Below are positions 43,384 to 51,350 of a stretch of DNA of 64,000 nucleotides, one piece after another. This DNA is from Burkholderia sp. Leaf177 (GTDB lineage: Bacteria; Pseudomonadota; Gammaproteobacteria; Burkholderiales; Burkholderiaceae). Position 1 is the stretch's first letter; each line of letters starts with the position of its first letter. Made by a program: the position numbers and the translations under genes. The notes below the pieces were generated by a model. The model searched no databases and was not told where the DNA came from. It saw only the letters and a program-made list of their open reading frames with translations. Location: the NCBI RefSeq assembly GCF_001424345.1, contig NZ_LMPF01000012.1, positions 373,662 to 437,661 of the forward strand, written 5' to 3'.

Positions 43384-44159
43384 AGAGCAGGGTTGATCTG
43401 CGTGCGATCCGCGCACGCAAGATCGTGCGCCTCGACGACCACCACGGACGTGTTGTCGCGGCCGCCGCGCTGCAGCGCCATATCGATGAGACGCTCGGCT
43501 GCGAGCCGGCAATCACCGGCCGCCAGTTGCGCGCCGATCTCTTCGTTGGATACTTCGTTAGTCAGGCCGTCGCTGCACAGCAGAAAGATGTCGCCATCGA
43601 TTGGATCGATACGTTCTTCATCCAGATCGAGCGTACCGGTCGCGCCGACTGCGCGCGTGATCATGTGTTTCGCCGGATGACGATGCGCCTGTTCGGGCGT
43701 CAACTGACCGCGCGCCATCAGTTCCTCGACCTGGCTATGGTCGTGGGTCAGTTGCCTGAGCAGTCCTTGCCTGTAGAGGTACAAGCGGCTGTCTCCAGCC
43801 CATAGAATGCCGCAGGTCCGTTCGCTCGCGATCAGAACCACCACCGTGCAACCGATGCGCCGGACCTGCCGCCGCGCAGCTTCCATCTGCAGTTGCGCAT
43901 TCACCGATACCAGCCGCGCGCGCGTTTCGCGCATGCGCAACGCGAGCCCTGTGTCGCCGGTCTGTCCGAGCACATGGTCGAGCGCTTCGATTGTCAGCTG
44001 GCTCGCAAAGTCGCCGACCGCGTGGCCGCCCATGCCGTCCGCGATGCTCCAGGCACCGTGCTCGGGCAAGTCGAGACACGCGTCTTCGTTGACGCTTCGA
44101 ACGTGCCCCGGATGGCTCAGCGCGGCCGATACCCAGCGGAATTGCGCGCACGCGTTCAT
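43380..44159 (-). CDS. PP2C-family Ser/Thr phosphatase
   Basis: 259 residues covering one PP2C domain: RSVNEDAC, ADGMGGHAVGD, ILWAGDSRLYLYR, LLCSDGLTNEV and GRDNTSVVVV hold the metal-binding aspartates. It would reverse the action of the Ser/Thr kinase at 26865, as PppA reverses PpkA. Soluble and cytoplasmic. Its stop codon overlaps the stop of the sigma54 activator gene on the other strand (43380-43383). Peptide P5 lies just upstream (18 bp) and is probably co-transcribed. Confidence 0.94.
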   Translation of the reverse strand: MNACAQFRWVSAALSHPGHVRSVNEDACLDLPEHGAWSIADGMGGHAVGDFASQLTIEALDHVLGQTGDTGLALRMRETRARLVSVNAQLQMEAARRQVRRIGCTVVVLIASERTCGILWAGDSRLYLYRQGLLRQLTHDHSQVEELMARGQLTPEQAHRHPAKHMITRAVGATGTLDLDEERIDPIDGDIFLLCSDGLTNEVSNEEIGAQLAAGDCRLAAERLIDMALQRGGRDNTSVVVVEAHDLACADRTQINPAL

Positions 44160-44177
44160 GGCATCTCCGGCCAGCTA

Positions 44178-44459
44178 TCAGGCGCGATTGACGCTGCGTT
44201 CGTCGGGGCTTACGGCGATGTTCGAGTTCGCGCCGCTGTTGTGGACATCCACGTTCTGGAACTGGTTGATCATCTGCGCGGCGTTGAAGGTGTTGTTGGT
44301 TTCGAAGATATTGACCACGGGTCCCATCGACGCACGCTGATCCACATACGGTGTGATCCAGCCATATACCCAAGGCGCGCCGCTGCCGCGGATATCGCGC
44401 ATCGCGGCGCGATCGAGGGTGATGTCGTGAGGCAGGTCGTTGATGGTGAGGGTATGCAC
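44178..44459 (-). CDS. GG-leader-like peptide P5
   Basis: 93 residues from GTG 44459 (GGAGAAC ribosome site). The leader LTINDLPHDITLDRAAMRDI then RGS keeps Leu -12, Met -7 and Ile -4, but the usual Gly-Gly is Gly-Ser, so cleavage would follow Ser. The core starts GAPWVYGWITPY and is rich in Asn and Gln (ETNNTFNAAQMINQFQN). It shares the Asn-rich style but not the exact block of P3 and P4. Controlled by the sigma54 element at 44497-44512; the phosphatase gene follows on the same strand. Confidence 0.82.
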   Translation of the reverse strand: MHTLTINDLPHDITLDRAAMRDIRGSGAPWVYGWITPYVDQRASMGPVVNIFETNNTFNAAQMINQFQNVDVHNSGANSNIAVSPDERSVNRA

Positions 44460-44496
44460 GGTAGTTCTCCGGTTAGATGATCGTCAGGCTTTCTGA

Positions 44497-44512
44497 TGCA
44501 AAGCTTATGCCG
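44497..44512 (-). promoter_or_regulatory. Sigma54 promoter of P5 (and phosphatase)
   Basis: The minus strand reads CGGCATAAGCTTTGCA: GG/GC spacing correct, full TTGCA at -12 and GGCA at -24. It lies about 38 bp before the P5 start codon. The match is weaker at -24 than for P3 and P4. Confidence 0.62.
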
Positions 44513-44661
44513 GGCGGTGCATTCTTGCGTCTTTGCCTTATGTGTATTGGGACGCGCCCCGCAAGACGCTGATTGAACGCCGCTAGCGGAGCCTGAATTC
44601 GTTGGGCCGGCGCTGACACTTTCATTGTCGATCCAACAGTCGCCAAGGTGACGTTTCCAAC

Positions 44662-44688
44662 CCAACACCTGGGTCCTAAAAGTGTTGG
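44662..44688. promoter_or_regulatory. Palindromic enhancer-like site between P5 and LRAT-like gene
   Basis: CCAACAC and GTGTTGG with a 13-nt spacer, 150 bp from the P5 promoter and 78 bp from the LRAT promoter, i.e. between two divergent sigma54 elements. An extra half-site CCAACAG lies at 44633-44639. Same arm core (CCAACA) as at 26693. Confidence 0.55.
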
Positions 44689-44765
44689 TTTTCAGCCAGC
44701 TAAATCAGAATCCGATAAGGCATCCGAAACGTCCAGAGCCCTATTCTGCGGGCTTCCTGCGCTAT

Positions 44766-44781
44766 TGGCCCAGTTGATGCA
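44766..44781 (+). promoter_or_regulatory. Possible sigma54 promoter of the LRAT-like gene
   Basis: TGGCCCAGTTGATGCA has the GG/GC spacing, TGGC at -24 and ATGCA at -12. Weaker than the P3/P4 elements; supported by position and by the palindrome upstream. Confidence 0.5.
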
Positions 44782-44859
44782 ATGACCTGGTCAAGCGCCG
44801 GGAAAAGCACGACACACCGTTGTCATCCCGGCCTCCGCTCATCTCAGGAGACGACGGCC

Positions 44860-45369
44860 ATGCCGGGCATTTTTCTATCGACGATTCTTGCATGCATCCG
44901 CAAGCCTGCCCATGGCGCCGCACCGGATTTTCCGCTCGTTGGCGAACCGGCGCCCGGTGCCCATCTCGTCACGTGCCGTCCCGGTTATGAACATCACGGC
45001 ATCTACGTAGGCGAAGGCCGCGTGGTGCATTACGCCGGGTTTGCCTGCTTTCAGCGGCGCGGTCCCGTCGAGGAAACCACGCTGGAGCAATTCTCGGCGG
45101 GGCATGCAGTCATCGTACGCAGCCACGCGATGGCCCGCTTCACCGGCGACGAAGCCGTGCGGCGCGTGCGCTCGCGTCTGGGCGAGAACCGCTACCGGTT
45201 GCTGACAAACAACTGCGAGCACCTGTGTGCCTGGGTGATATCGGGCGAGAACCGCAGCACGCAGGTGGAAGCGTGTCTTGTGCATCCACGGCTTGCGTGC
45301 CGCGTAGCGGTGCGGTTGGTGCGAGGTGCGATCGACGCAAGAAGCCGCGACGCTCTCGTCGCGATGTGA
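44860..45369 (+). CDS. LRAT-like (NlpC/P60-fold) thiol acyltransferase or hydrolase
   Basis: From ATG 44860 (CAGGAGA ribosome site) 169 residues. His46 in HHGIYVG and His58 in VVHYAG are 12 residues apart, and Cys119 lies in TNNCEHLCAW, the arrangement of lecithin:retinol-acyltransferase-type enzymes. These form a thioester with an acyl group and either transfer it or hydrolyse lipid or amide bonds. No signal peptide is evident. In a peptide-export cluster under the same type of promoter as the peptides, it might acylate a precursor or act as a lipid-modifying partner; this is inference. Confidence 0.83.
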   Translation: MPGIFLSTILACIRKPAHGAAPDFPLVGEPAPGAHLVTCRPGYEHHGIYVGEGRVVHYAGFACFQRRGPVEETTLEQFSAGHAVIVRSHAMARFTGDEAVRRVRSRLGENRYRLLTNNCEHLCAWVISGENRSTQVEACLVHPRLACRVAVRLVRGAIDARSRDALVAM

Positions 45370-45411
45370 TTCATGGATCTGCAAGTGGCAACTGAACAGA
45401 GGAGAAATATC

Positions 45412-45660
45412 ATGGCCGCATTTCAAAGCTCGTTGCACGCAATAGTGGACAAATGGCTTGCGCCGTCGGCCGCCCGGCCGGTTCGTCGGGTGCTGCATGG
45501 CAGGATCGCGGGAAATCGCGCGCGTTACGTGCGCGTGGAGGCGATCCGCGCGGGCGAGGGCACGTCGCTGATGTTCTTCAAGCACGACGATGGCTCGTGG
45601 CAAGTATTCCCACCCGCAGCAACGCGGATGATGATGAGCGCACAACGGTTTGCGATGTAA
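45412..45660 (+). CDS. Small basic protein of unknown function
   Basis: 82 residues from ATG 45412 with a good GAGGAG ribosome site, 42 bp after the LRAT-like gene and probably in its operon. Arg-rich middle (RRVLHGRIAGNRARYVRVEA) and a compact FKHDDGSWQVFPP segment. No leader motif, signal peptide or known domain. Could be a partner of the LRAT-like protein. An upstream in-frame ATG at 45373 has no ribosome site. Confidence 0.65.
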   Translation: MAAFQSSLHAIVDKWLAPSAARPVRRVLHGRIAGNRARYVRVEAIRAGEGTSLMFFKHDDGSWQVFPPAATRMMMSAQRFAM

Positions 45661-46258
45661 ATAGCGCGGGACTTAATGCGCTTGGTTTAGCCCAAATGTG
45701 CTGGCGCGTCGCGTAGAAGGATTCGGAACAAATTACCGTGCACTTGGACCGAATCGGAAGTTTTTATATGTAAGACATATGATAAGTCGTCCTTTCGCGG
45801 GTAAACTCGCATGCGGTAGTGCCGGGGGAGCTTGGCAATGCCGTGCCGGACCTGAGAGAGAGATCATCGTGATAGCTGTCCGCGTAGACGGGTGCACGCG
45901 GAATCCCCGTCAAACGACGCTAAGCTGGCTGAGTTTCAGGAATTGTTTTCGGTTTTTAATAGAACTGCGAAGGGAAGCTTCCTTTGACCTTTGCATAAAT
46001 CGCGTAAGTAAGCCGACCTTGTCAACTGTTTGCGTCTGGTCATAAAGGTTGAGATTTAAGGTCTTACAGCTGTCGCTACACACTGAACAATCAAGATGTC
46101 GCAACAGGCGTTAGCGTGATGCCAATGGGCGTCAGCGTTACATCTCGCTACCGATCAGCTCGGCAAGTTGAGCTGAGCTGATTGATAACCTGACGTCAAA
46201 CACACATTCGCCTGCTCTAACGTGTCCCGGGATATCTATAATCCCAGACGCCGTGAAG
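45661..46258. other. 598-bp spacer at the edge of the peptide-export block
   Basis: No supported gene. It contains a hairpin ATCAGCTC / GAGCTGAT near 46154-46182 and another, GGGAT / ATCCC, near 46228-46245. The latter lies just after the convergent amidase stop and could act as its terminator. The middle (45930-46060) is more AT-rich than its surroundings. This may mark one boundary of the accessory block. Confidence 0.5.
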
Positions 46259-47665
46259 TCAGATGACCGGACGCAGCCCGCGCACCGGGCTCACGGCTTC
46301 AAGCAACGACGCGACATGAAGAATGGTCGATTCCGCTTGCCACTTGCCGACAATCTGCACGTTGATCGGCAAACCTTCCTTGCTTGTCCCGAACCGCATT
46401 GCTACTCCCGGCAGACCAGTGACATTGAGCGGCACGGTCGCGCCCTGAAGGTATCTGGCGTCCACCGTCTGACCGTCGATGACAAACTCCTCCACGCCAT
46501 GCTTGTGAGCCGGAATCGGCAACACGTGGGTGATCAGCGCGTCATATCGAGTGAAATAATCGGCATAGCCGTCGCGGATGCGTTCCGCTGCCTGCTCCGC
46601 TTCAATGTAGTCCGACATGGACGTGTCCGGAAGCGACAGCATCGTTTTCGACATCTTGAACATCATGTCTCGATGCCCGGCCGTCGCTTCAACGAATGCG
46701 GGTTTCATCTCCATGATGTGCAGCTTGTTGAACACGTCGAGCGCGAAATCGCGTTCGAGCGCGGGAATGCTCACCTGCTCCACGACAATGCCAATATCCT
46801 TCAGCGCCTCCGCAGCGGCGCGTACAGTCGCCGCCACTTCCGGATCGACCGGACCGTAGCCGGGGCCGACCATCCAGCCCACCCGGATCGGGCGATAAGA
46901 CTCGCGGCCAATGCCGGTATCGAATGGGACTGCGCTGCTCGCAAATGCGTCTTTTCCGTCAGGTCCCGCGAGCAATGAGAACGCAAGCGCGATGTCACGA
47001 ACCGAGCGCGCCATCGGGCCCACATGCCAGAAGCGGCGCGGCGCGCGCGGCCAGATGCCGGTCATGGGAACACGACCATGAGTCGCTTTCATCGAGGTGA
47101 TGCCGGTTTGCGCGGCCGGGCCACGCACGGAAATGGCGAGATCGGTGCCCAGACCAATTGGCGACATGCCTGCAGCTATGGCCGCCGATTCACCGCCGCT
47201 CGAGCCGCCCGGCGTACGGGTCAGATCCCAGGGGTTGTTGGTTGCGCCGGTCAGCAGATTGTCGCTTTCTATCCAGTAGGAAAACTCAGGCAGATTGGTC
47301 TTTGCGAGCAGGACGCCGCCCGCTTTTTTCAAACGCGCGACGCTGGTCGCGTCGGCATCGGGGCTACGACCCTTGAAGATCGGCGAACCGCGCTGGGTCA
47401 GCACGCCGGCGGTGTCGATGGAATCCTTCACGGTGAAAGGCACGCCATGCAGCGGCCCGAGTTCTTCGCCTGCCAGCACTGCGGCTTCTGCCGACTTCGC
47501 GGCGTCGAGCGCATTGTCGGCGAGGGTGACGATTGCATTGATCTTGGGATTCACAGCATCGATACGGTCGAGATGCGCTTGCATGACCTCGACTGGCGAT
47601 ACTTCCCTGGTACGGATGAGTTCGGCAAGTTTGGTGGCGTCCTGGAAGAAAATTTCGGTGCTCAT
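46259..47665 (-). CDS. Amidase (amidase-signature family) with altered Ser loop
   Basis: 468 residues. Lys80 in VPFTVKDSID, the cis-serine Ser155 in TPGGSSGGES and the nucleophile Ser179 have the spacing seen in GatA-type enzymes. The oxyanion segment reads GLGTDLAISVRGPA instead of GTDTGGSIRxPA, so the two Gly are lost while Ser and Arg remain. Cytoplasmic. Probably not GatA, since there is no gatB or gatC beside it. Divergent from a TetR gene; an 18-bp operator lies in the spacer, so it is probably inducible by its substrate. Confidence 0.9.
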   Translation of the reverse strand: MSTEIFFQDATKLAELIRTREVSPVEVMQAHLDRIDAVNPKINAIVTLADNALDAAKSAEAAVLAGEELGPLHGVPFTVKDSIDTAGVLTQRGSPIFKGRSPDADATSVARLKKAGGVLLAKTNLPEFSYWIESDNLLTGATNNPWDLTRTPGGSSGGESAAIAAGMSPIGLGTDLAISVRGPAAQTGITSMKATHGRVPMTGIWPRAPRRFWHVGPMARSVRDIALAFSLLAGPDGKDAFASSAVPFDTGIGRESYRPIRVGWMVGPGYGPVDPEVAATVRAAAEALKDIGIVVEQVSIPALERDFALDVFNKLHIMEMKPAFVEATAGHRDMMFKMSKTMLSLPDTSMSDYIEAEQAAERIRDGYADYFTRYDALITHVLPIPAHKHGVEEFVIDGQTVDARYLQGATVPLNVTGLPGVAMRFGTSKEGLPINVQIVGKWQAESTILHVASLLEAVSPVRGLRPVI

Positions 47666-47713
47666 GGGATCCTCTCGATTTTCAGGCTGACAACACGGTG
47701 TCAGAAGTTGACT

Positions 47714-47731
47714 ACCTAACGTTCGTTAGGT
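47714..47731. promoter_or_regulatory. TetR operator palindrome
   Basis: ACCTAACGTTCGTTAGGT: 8-bp perfect arms ACCTAACG / CGTTAGGT around a 2-bp centre, 52 bp before the TetR start and 48 bp before the amidase start. The CTAACG-type core is common in TetR operators. Confidence 0.75.
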
Positions 47732-47783
47732 TGAACGATAGGCGCTATACTAGACCCGGTCAATAGTTTTTTGAGGGGGACTT

Positions 47784-48359
47784 GTGGAGAAGCAGGCAAG
47801 CATCAGTTCGAGCGACCGGATTGTATTGGTCGCAACAAGAATCGCGCAGGCACACGGCTATGGCGGTTTGAACCTGCGCGCGCTCGCCGAAGAAGTGGGT
47901 ATCAAGGCGGCCAGCCTTTACCACCATTTCCCGAGCAAAGCCGACCTGGCCGCAGCGGTTGCAAAACGCTACTGGGAGGATTCGGCCGCGACGCTGGAGA
48001 CGTTGTCAGCCACGATTCCGGATCCCGCTGACTGTCTGCGCAGATATCCGGAGACATTTCGCAAGTCGCTGGAGAACGACAATCGCATGTGTCTGAGCAG
48101 CTTTATGACGGCCGAGTACGACGATCTTCCGGACGTGGTGAAGAAAGAAGTTCAGACGTTTACCGACGTCAATGTCGCGTGGCTGTCAAAGGCTCTCGTG
48201 GCGGCCGAGATCGTGAGTTCCAGGGATGCGAAGAAGCGGGCAAGGGCAATATTTGCCGCAGTCGCAGGCGCGCAACTGATGGCGCGAGGCCGCTCCGACA
48301 TAACGCTCTTTGATGCTTTGATCGAGAGTTATAGCGCGGCCGGACTTTTGCCGGCTTGA
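47784..48359 (+). CDS. TetR-family repressor
   Basis: 191 residues from GTG 47784 (GAGGGGGA ribosome site). N-terminal helix-turn-helix: RIVLVATRIAQAHGYGGLNL and VGIKAASLYHHFPSKADLAAAV. The C-terminal ligand domain contains CLSSFMTAEYDDLP, similar to the TetR subgroup with a TetR_C_33-like domain. Probably represses the divergent amidase gene and itself through the palindrome between them. Confidence 0.9.
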   Translation: MEKQASISSSDRIVLVATRIAQAHGYGGLNLRALAEEVGIKAASLYHHFPSKADLAAAVAKRYWEDSAATLETLSATIPDPADCLRRYPETFRKSLENDNRMCLSSFMTAEYDDLPDVVKKEVQTFTDVNVAWLSKALVAAEIVSSRDAKKRARAIFAAVAGAQLMARGRSDITLFDALIESYSAAGLLPA

Positions 48360-48471
48360 GAGATGCAGCACGAGTGCCGCGATGCGCGCTTGAAATTACA
48401 TCGTGATCGGCGGCAATGCATTGTTCAGACGTCGAATCGCGATTGCGGTGCGGACCATGCCTTCGCTGCTT

Positions 48472-48750
48472 TCAATCGAAGATCCACTTGTCGAGGTCTG
48501 ATCGTAATCCGTATCGCGGTGATTCAAGCCAGGTGACCAGATCCGCGTGTAGCCGATTGCAAGTGCGCTCGTCCAGATCGAATTTGTTGGACAAGTTCCC
48601 GCTGCCATCATTGAGTAATTCGGCGCCTTTTGCCCATTGACCATCCCAGAAGACAATGGTGTTTTCGTTGAGCTCTGCGGTGGTGCAACGCGGCCTGCTT
48701 CGAAGCAATGTTGCCAAGTGCGCTTGAAACGCTACACAACCTAAATCCAT
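48472..48750 (-). CDS. Small hypothetical protein
   Basis: 92 residues from ATG 48750 with ribosome site CTGGAG. Contains ELNENTIVFWDGQWAKGAEL and an acidic C-terminal part (LRSDLDKWIFD). No known domain. I prefer this frame to an overlapping 86-codon frame (48396-48656) because that one has no ribosome site and a less protein-like composition. Confidence 0.5.
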   Translation of the reverse strand: MDLGCVAFQAHLATLLRSRPRCTTAELNENTIVFWDGQWAKGAELLNDGSGNLSNKFDLDERTCNRLHADLVTWLESPRYGLRSDLDKWIFD

Positions 48751-48900
48751 GACGGATCTCCAGGGTTAAGGGATTTGGGTGAAGCCTCGACAGCAAGCAG
48801 CGTGCCGCTAACCGCGGGTTTATCCGTCTGATGAAGCGGTTGCCGGCGCGGCGCAAACAGGCGCTAACGCTAGAATTGCGGCTTTACCTGGAATACGCCA

Positions 48901-50337
48901 ATGTCTTTTGCATCGCTTGGCCTGATGGATCCCTTGCTGCGTAACTTGCAGGACCTCGATTACCAAACGCCTACGCCGGTGCAGGTCAAGGCGATCCCCG
49001 CTGCACTCGGCGGCCGGGACGTCATGGCCGCGGCACAGACCGGCACAGGCAAGACAGCGGGGTTCGCGTTGCCGCTGCTGCAACGCCTCGTAGAACACGG
49101 TCCGGCGGTGTCGAGTAATCGCGCGCGTGTTCTGGTGCTGACGCCCACGCGTGAATTGGCCGAACAAGTGCTGCAGAGTTTCATCGATTACGGCAAAGGT
49201 CTCGACTTGAAGTTTCTGGCCGCCTATGGCGGCGTGAGTATCAATCCGCAGATGATGAAATTGCGCAAAGGCGTGGATGTGCTCGTTGCCACGCCGGGCC
49301 GATTGCTTGATCTCAATCGTCAGAACGCAGTGCAGTTCGATCAGGTACAGACACTCGTCCTCGACGAAGCCGATCGCATGCTGGATCTGGGTTTCTCGCG
49401 CGAGCTCAACGCCGTCTTTGCTGCGTTGCCTGTTCGACGACAGACTCTGCTGTTCTCCGCCACCTTCACCGACGATATCCGCGCCATGGCGGCAGCCATT
49501 CTCCGCGATCCGATCAACATTAGTGTCGGCTCGCCCAATGCCACGGCTGGCAAGATCAAACAATGGGTGGTGACGGTAGATAAAAAGAACAAGCCCGATC
49601 TCTTCATGCATCTCGTGGCCGAAAACAACTGGACGCATGCGCTGGTGTTCGTCAAGACCCGCAATGGCGTGGACTATCTTGCCGCCATGCTGGATGAAGC
49701 GGGTTATGCGGTCGACACCATCCACGGCGACAAACCGCAACCCGCGCGCCAGCGTGCGCTCGAGCGCTTCAAGACGGGCGAAGTGCACATGCTGGTCGCA
49801 ACCGATGTAGCTGCGCGCGGATTGGATATCGACGATCTGCCGCTTGTGATAAACGTCGATCTGCCGATCGTGGCGCAAGACTATGTGCATCGTATTGGAC
49901 GTACGGGTCGCGCGGGCGCAAGCGGTACGGCCGTGTCCCTCGTGTGTGCCGATGAAGCGCCGCAGTTAGCCGCAATCGAAGCGCTGATCCGGCAAACGTT
50001 GCCGCGTGAGGAAGAAGCAGGCTTCGAAGCCGAACATCGCGTGCCGCAAACGAGCCCGACGGGCGAGATCATCAAGAAACCAAAGAAACCTAAAAAACCC
50101 AAAACACCCAAATTGCCTCAAGCATCGCCGGGTAATACGCAGGTGCCCAGCAAAAAACCGCGTCCGCAAAGTGGCAGAGACGATCGCAAGCCTTCGGTTC
50201 GAGGCGCTGCGGCAGAGGGCAAGGATTTAATCTCCTCCGGCAGTAACCCATTCAATGTGCAAAAGCCACGCGGCAAATCCGCCAGCAAGCAAGGTGCGGG
50301 GCCGCGTAGCGCGGGAAGCGGCAAACGCCAACGCTGA
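48901..50337 (+). CDS. rhlE: DEAD-box RNA helicase, RhlE type
   Basis: 478 residues. Q-motif region with TPTPVQVKAIP, motif I AAQTGTGKTA (44-53), PTRELA, motif II LVLDEADRML, motif III LFSATF, and motif VI HRIGRTGRAG. The C-terminal tail (from about 385) is basic, with KKPKKPKKPKTPK, as in RhlE proteins that assist ribosome maturation and RNA decay. Single gene in the cytoplasm; not linked to its neighbours. Confidence 0.94.
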   Translation: MSFASLGLMDPLLRNLQDLDYQTPTPVQVKAIPAALGGRDVMAAAQTGTGKTAGFALPLLQRLVEHGPAVSSNRARVLVLTPTRELAEQVLQSFIDYGKGLDLKFLAAYGGVSINPQMMKLRKGVDVLVATPGRLLDLNRQNAVQFDQVQTLVLDEADRMLDLGFSRELNAVFAALPVRRQTLLFSATFTDDIRAMAAAILRDPINISVGSPNATAGKIKQWVVTVDKKNKPDLFMHLVAENNWTHALVFVKTRNGVDYLAAMLDEAGYAVDTIHGDKPQPARQRALERFKTGEVHMLVATDVAARGLDIDDLPLVINVDLPIVAQDYVHRIGRTGRAGASGTAVSLVCADEAPQLAAIEALIRQTLPREEEAGFEAEHRVPQTSPTGEIIKKPKKPKKPKTPKLPQASPGNTQVPSKKPRPQSGRDDRKPSVRGAAAEGKDLISSGSNPFNVQKPRGKSASKQGAGPRSAGSGKRQR

Positions 50338-50472
50338 AGTACGCGAATGAGTGATGCAAGCGCACGCACGAACAGCTTTATTTCATTGTCTGAGTGCGAA
50401 CTATCGCTCTGGATCCGAAGCGTCGGCGCCTCCAATCCAGAGCAGACCGCGCTCTACAACAGTCTGCCGAGA

Positions 50473-51228
50473 TCAGACCTGAGCCATTCCACCATCGACA
50501 AAAAACTCGGTTCCCGCAATAAAGCTCGCATCCGGCGATGCCAGGAAGGTCACGGCTTTGGCGACTTCATCGACCTCGCCTACGCGACCAATTGGAACCT
50601 GGCTTGCCATGTAATCGAGCAAGCCTTGTTGCTGCGCTGCGTCTTTGCCTGCAAGTTCAACCAGCCCGGTTGTGCGGATCGGGCCAGGGCTCACGACGTT
50701 CACACGAATACCGCGCTCTTTCAAATCGAGCGTCCAGCTACGCGCCAGATTGCGAACAGCAGCTTTGGTCGCGCTGTAGATGCTGAAAGCGGCGGTGCCG
50801 GTCGAGCCCGTCACCGAGCCAGTCAAGATCACCGAAGCGCCATCGCGCAACAGCGGCAGCGCTTTCTGGACCGTGAACACCACGCCCTTCACGTTGGTTG
50901 CGAAGGTGTCGTCGAAATGCGCTTCCGTGATGGCGCCCAACGGAAGCATTGATCCGCCGCCGGCGTTTGCGAACAGCACATCGATTTGCTCGTGGTCTTG
51001 TTGAACGGCATCGTAAAGACGGTCGATATCAGCAAGCTTCGACATGTCGGCACGAATGCCCTTCGCGCGCGGACCGATTGCTTTGACGGCTTTATCGAGT
51101 TCCTCCTGACGACGGCCCGTCACATAGACGGACGCGCCCTGATCCGCGAAACGTTTAGCCGTGGCCAGGCCGATTCCACTCGTGCCACCGGTAACAACGA
51201 CTACCTTGTTTTCAAATTGGCGTTCCAT
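50473..51228 (-). CDS. SDR-family oxidoreductase (canonical active site)
   Basis: 251 residues. NAD(P)-binding GGTSGIG near residue 15, NAG motif in LFANAGGGS, catalytic Ser (GSVTGSTG) and YSATK, and a C-terminal [10 protein letters not shown] soluble alcohol/ketone oxidoreductase of unknown substrate. Divergent from a LysR gene that likely regulates it. Confidence 0.92.
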   Translation of the reverse strand: MERQFENKVVVVTGGTSGIGLATAKRFADQGASVYVTGRRQEELDKAVKAIGPRAKGIRADMSKLADIDRLYDAVQQDHEQIDVLFANAGGGSMLPLGAITEAHFDDTFATNVKGVVFTVQKALPLLRDGASVILTGSVTGSTGTAAFSIYSATKAAVRNLARSWTLDLKERGIRVNVVSPGPIRTTGLVELAGKDAAQQQGLLDYMASQVPIGRVGEVDEVAKAVTFLASPDASFIAGTEFFVDGGMAQV

Positions 51229-51285
51229 GATGTTTTCTCTTTAAAAGTGCGGCGAGGGATTCGTCGCGGTGAAAACATGATGCCT

Positions 51286-51346
51286 TTGGAACAATGTCTC
51301 CGGTAGACTGGCAAAATGGATAACGTCGTTCCATTATTGGAACAAT
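51286..51346. promoter_or_regulatory. LysR-type operator between SDR and LysR genes
   Basis: The palindrome GTTCCATTATTGGAAC (51328-51343; arms GTTCCA / TGGAAC) lies just before the LysR start. TTGGAACAAT occurs twice, at 51286-51295 and 51337-51346. This fits a recognition site plus a second activation site for the regulator. Confidence 0.55.
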
Positions 51347-51350
51347 AACT

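Noticed and set aside
48396..48656. An 86-codon minus-strand frame near the small hypothetical gene
   Set aside because: It overlaps the 92-residue frame, which has a proper ribosome site and a more protein-like composition.
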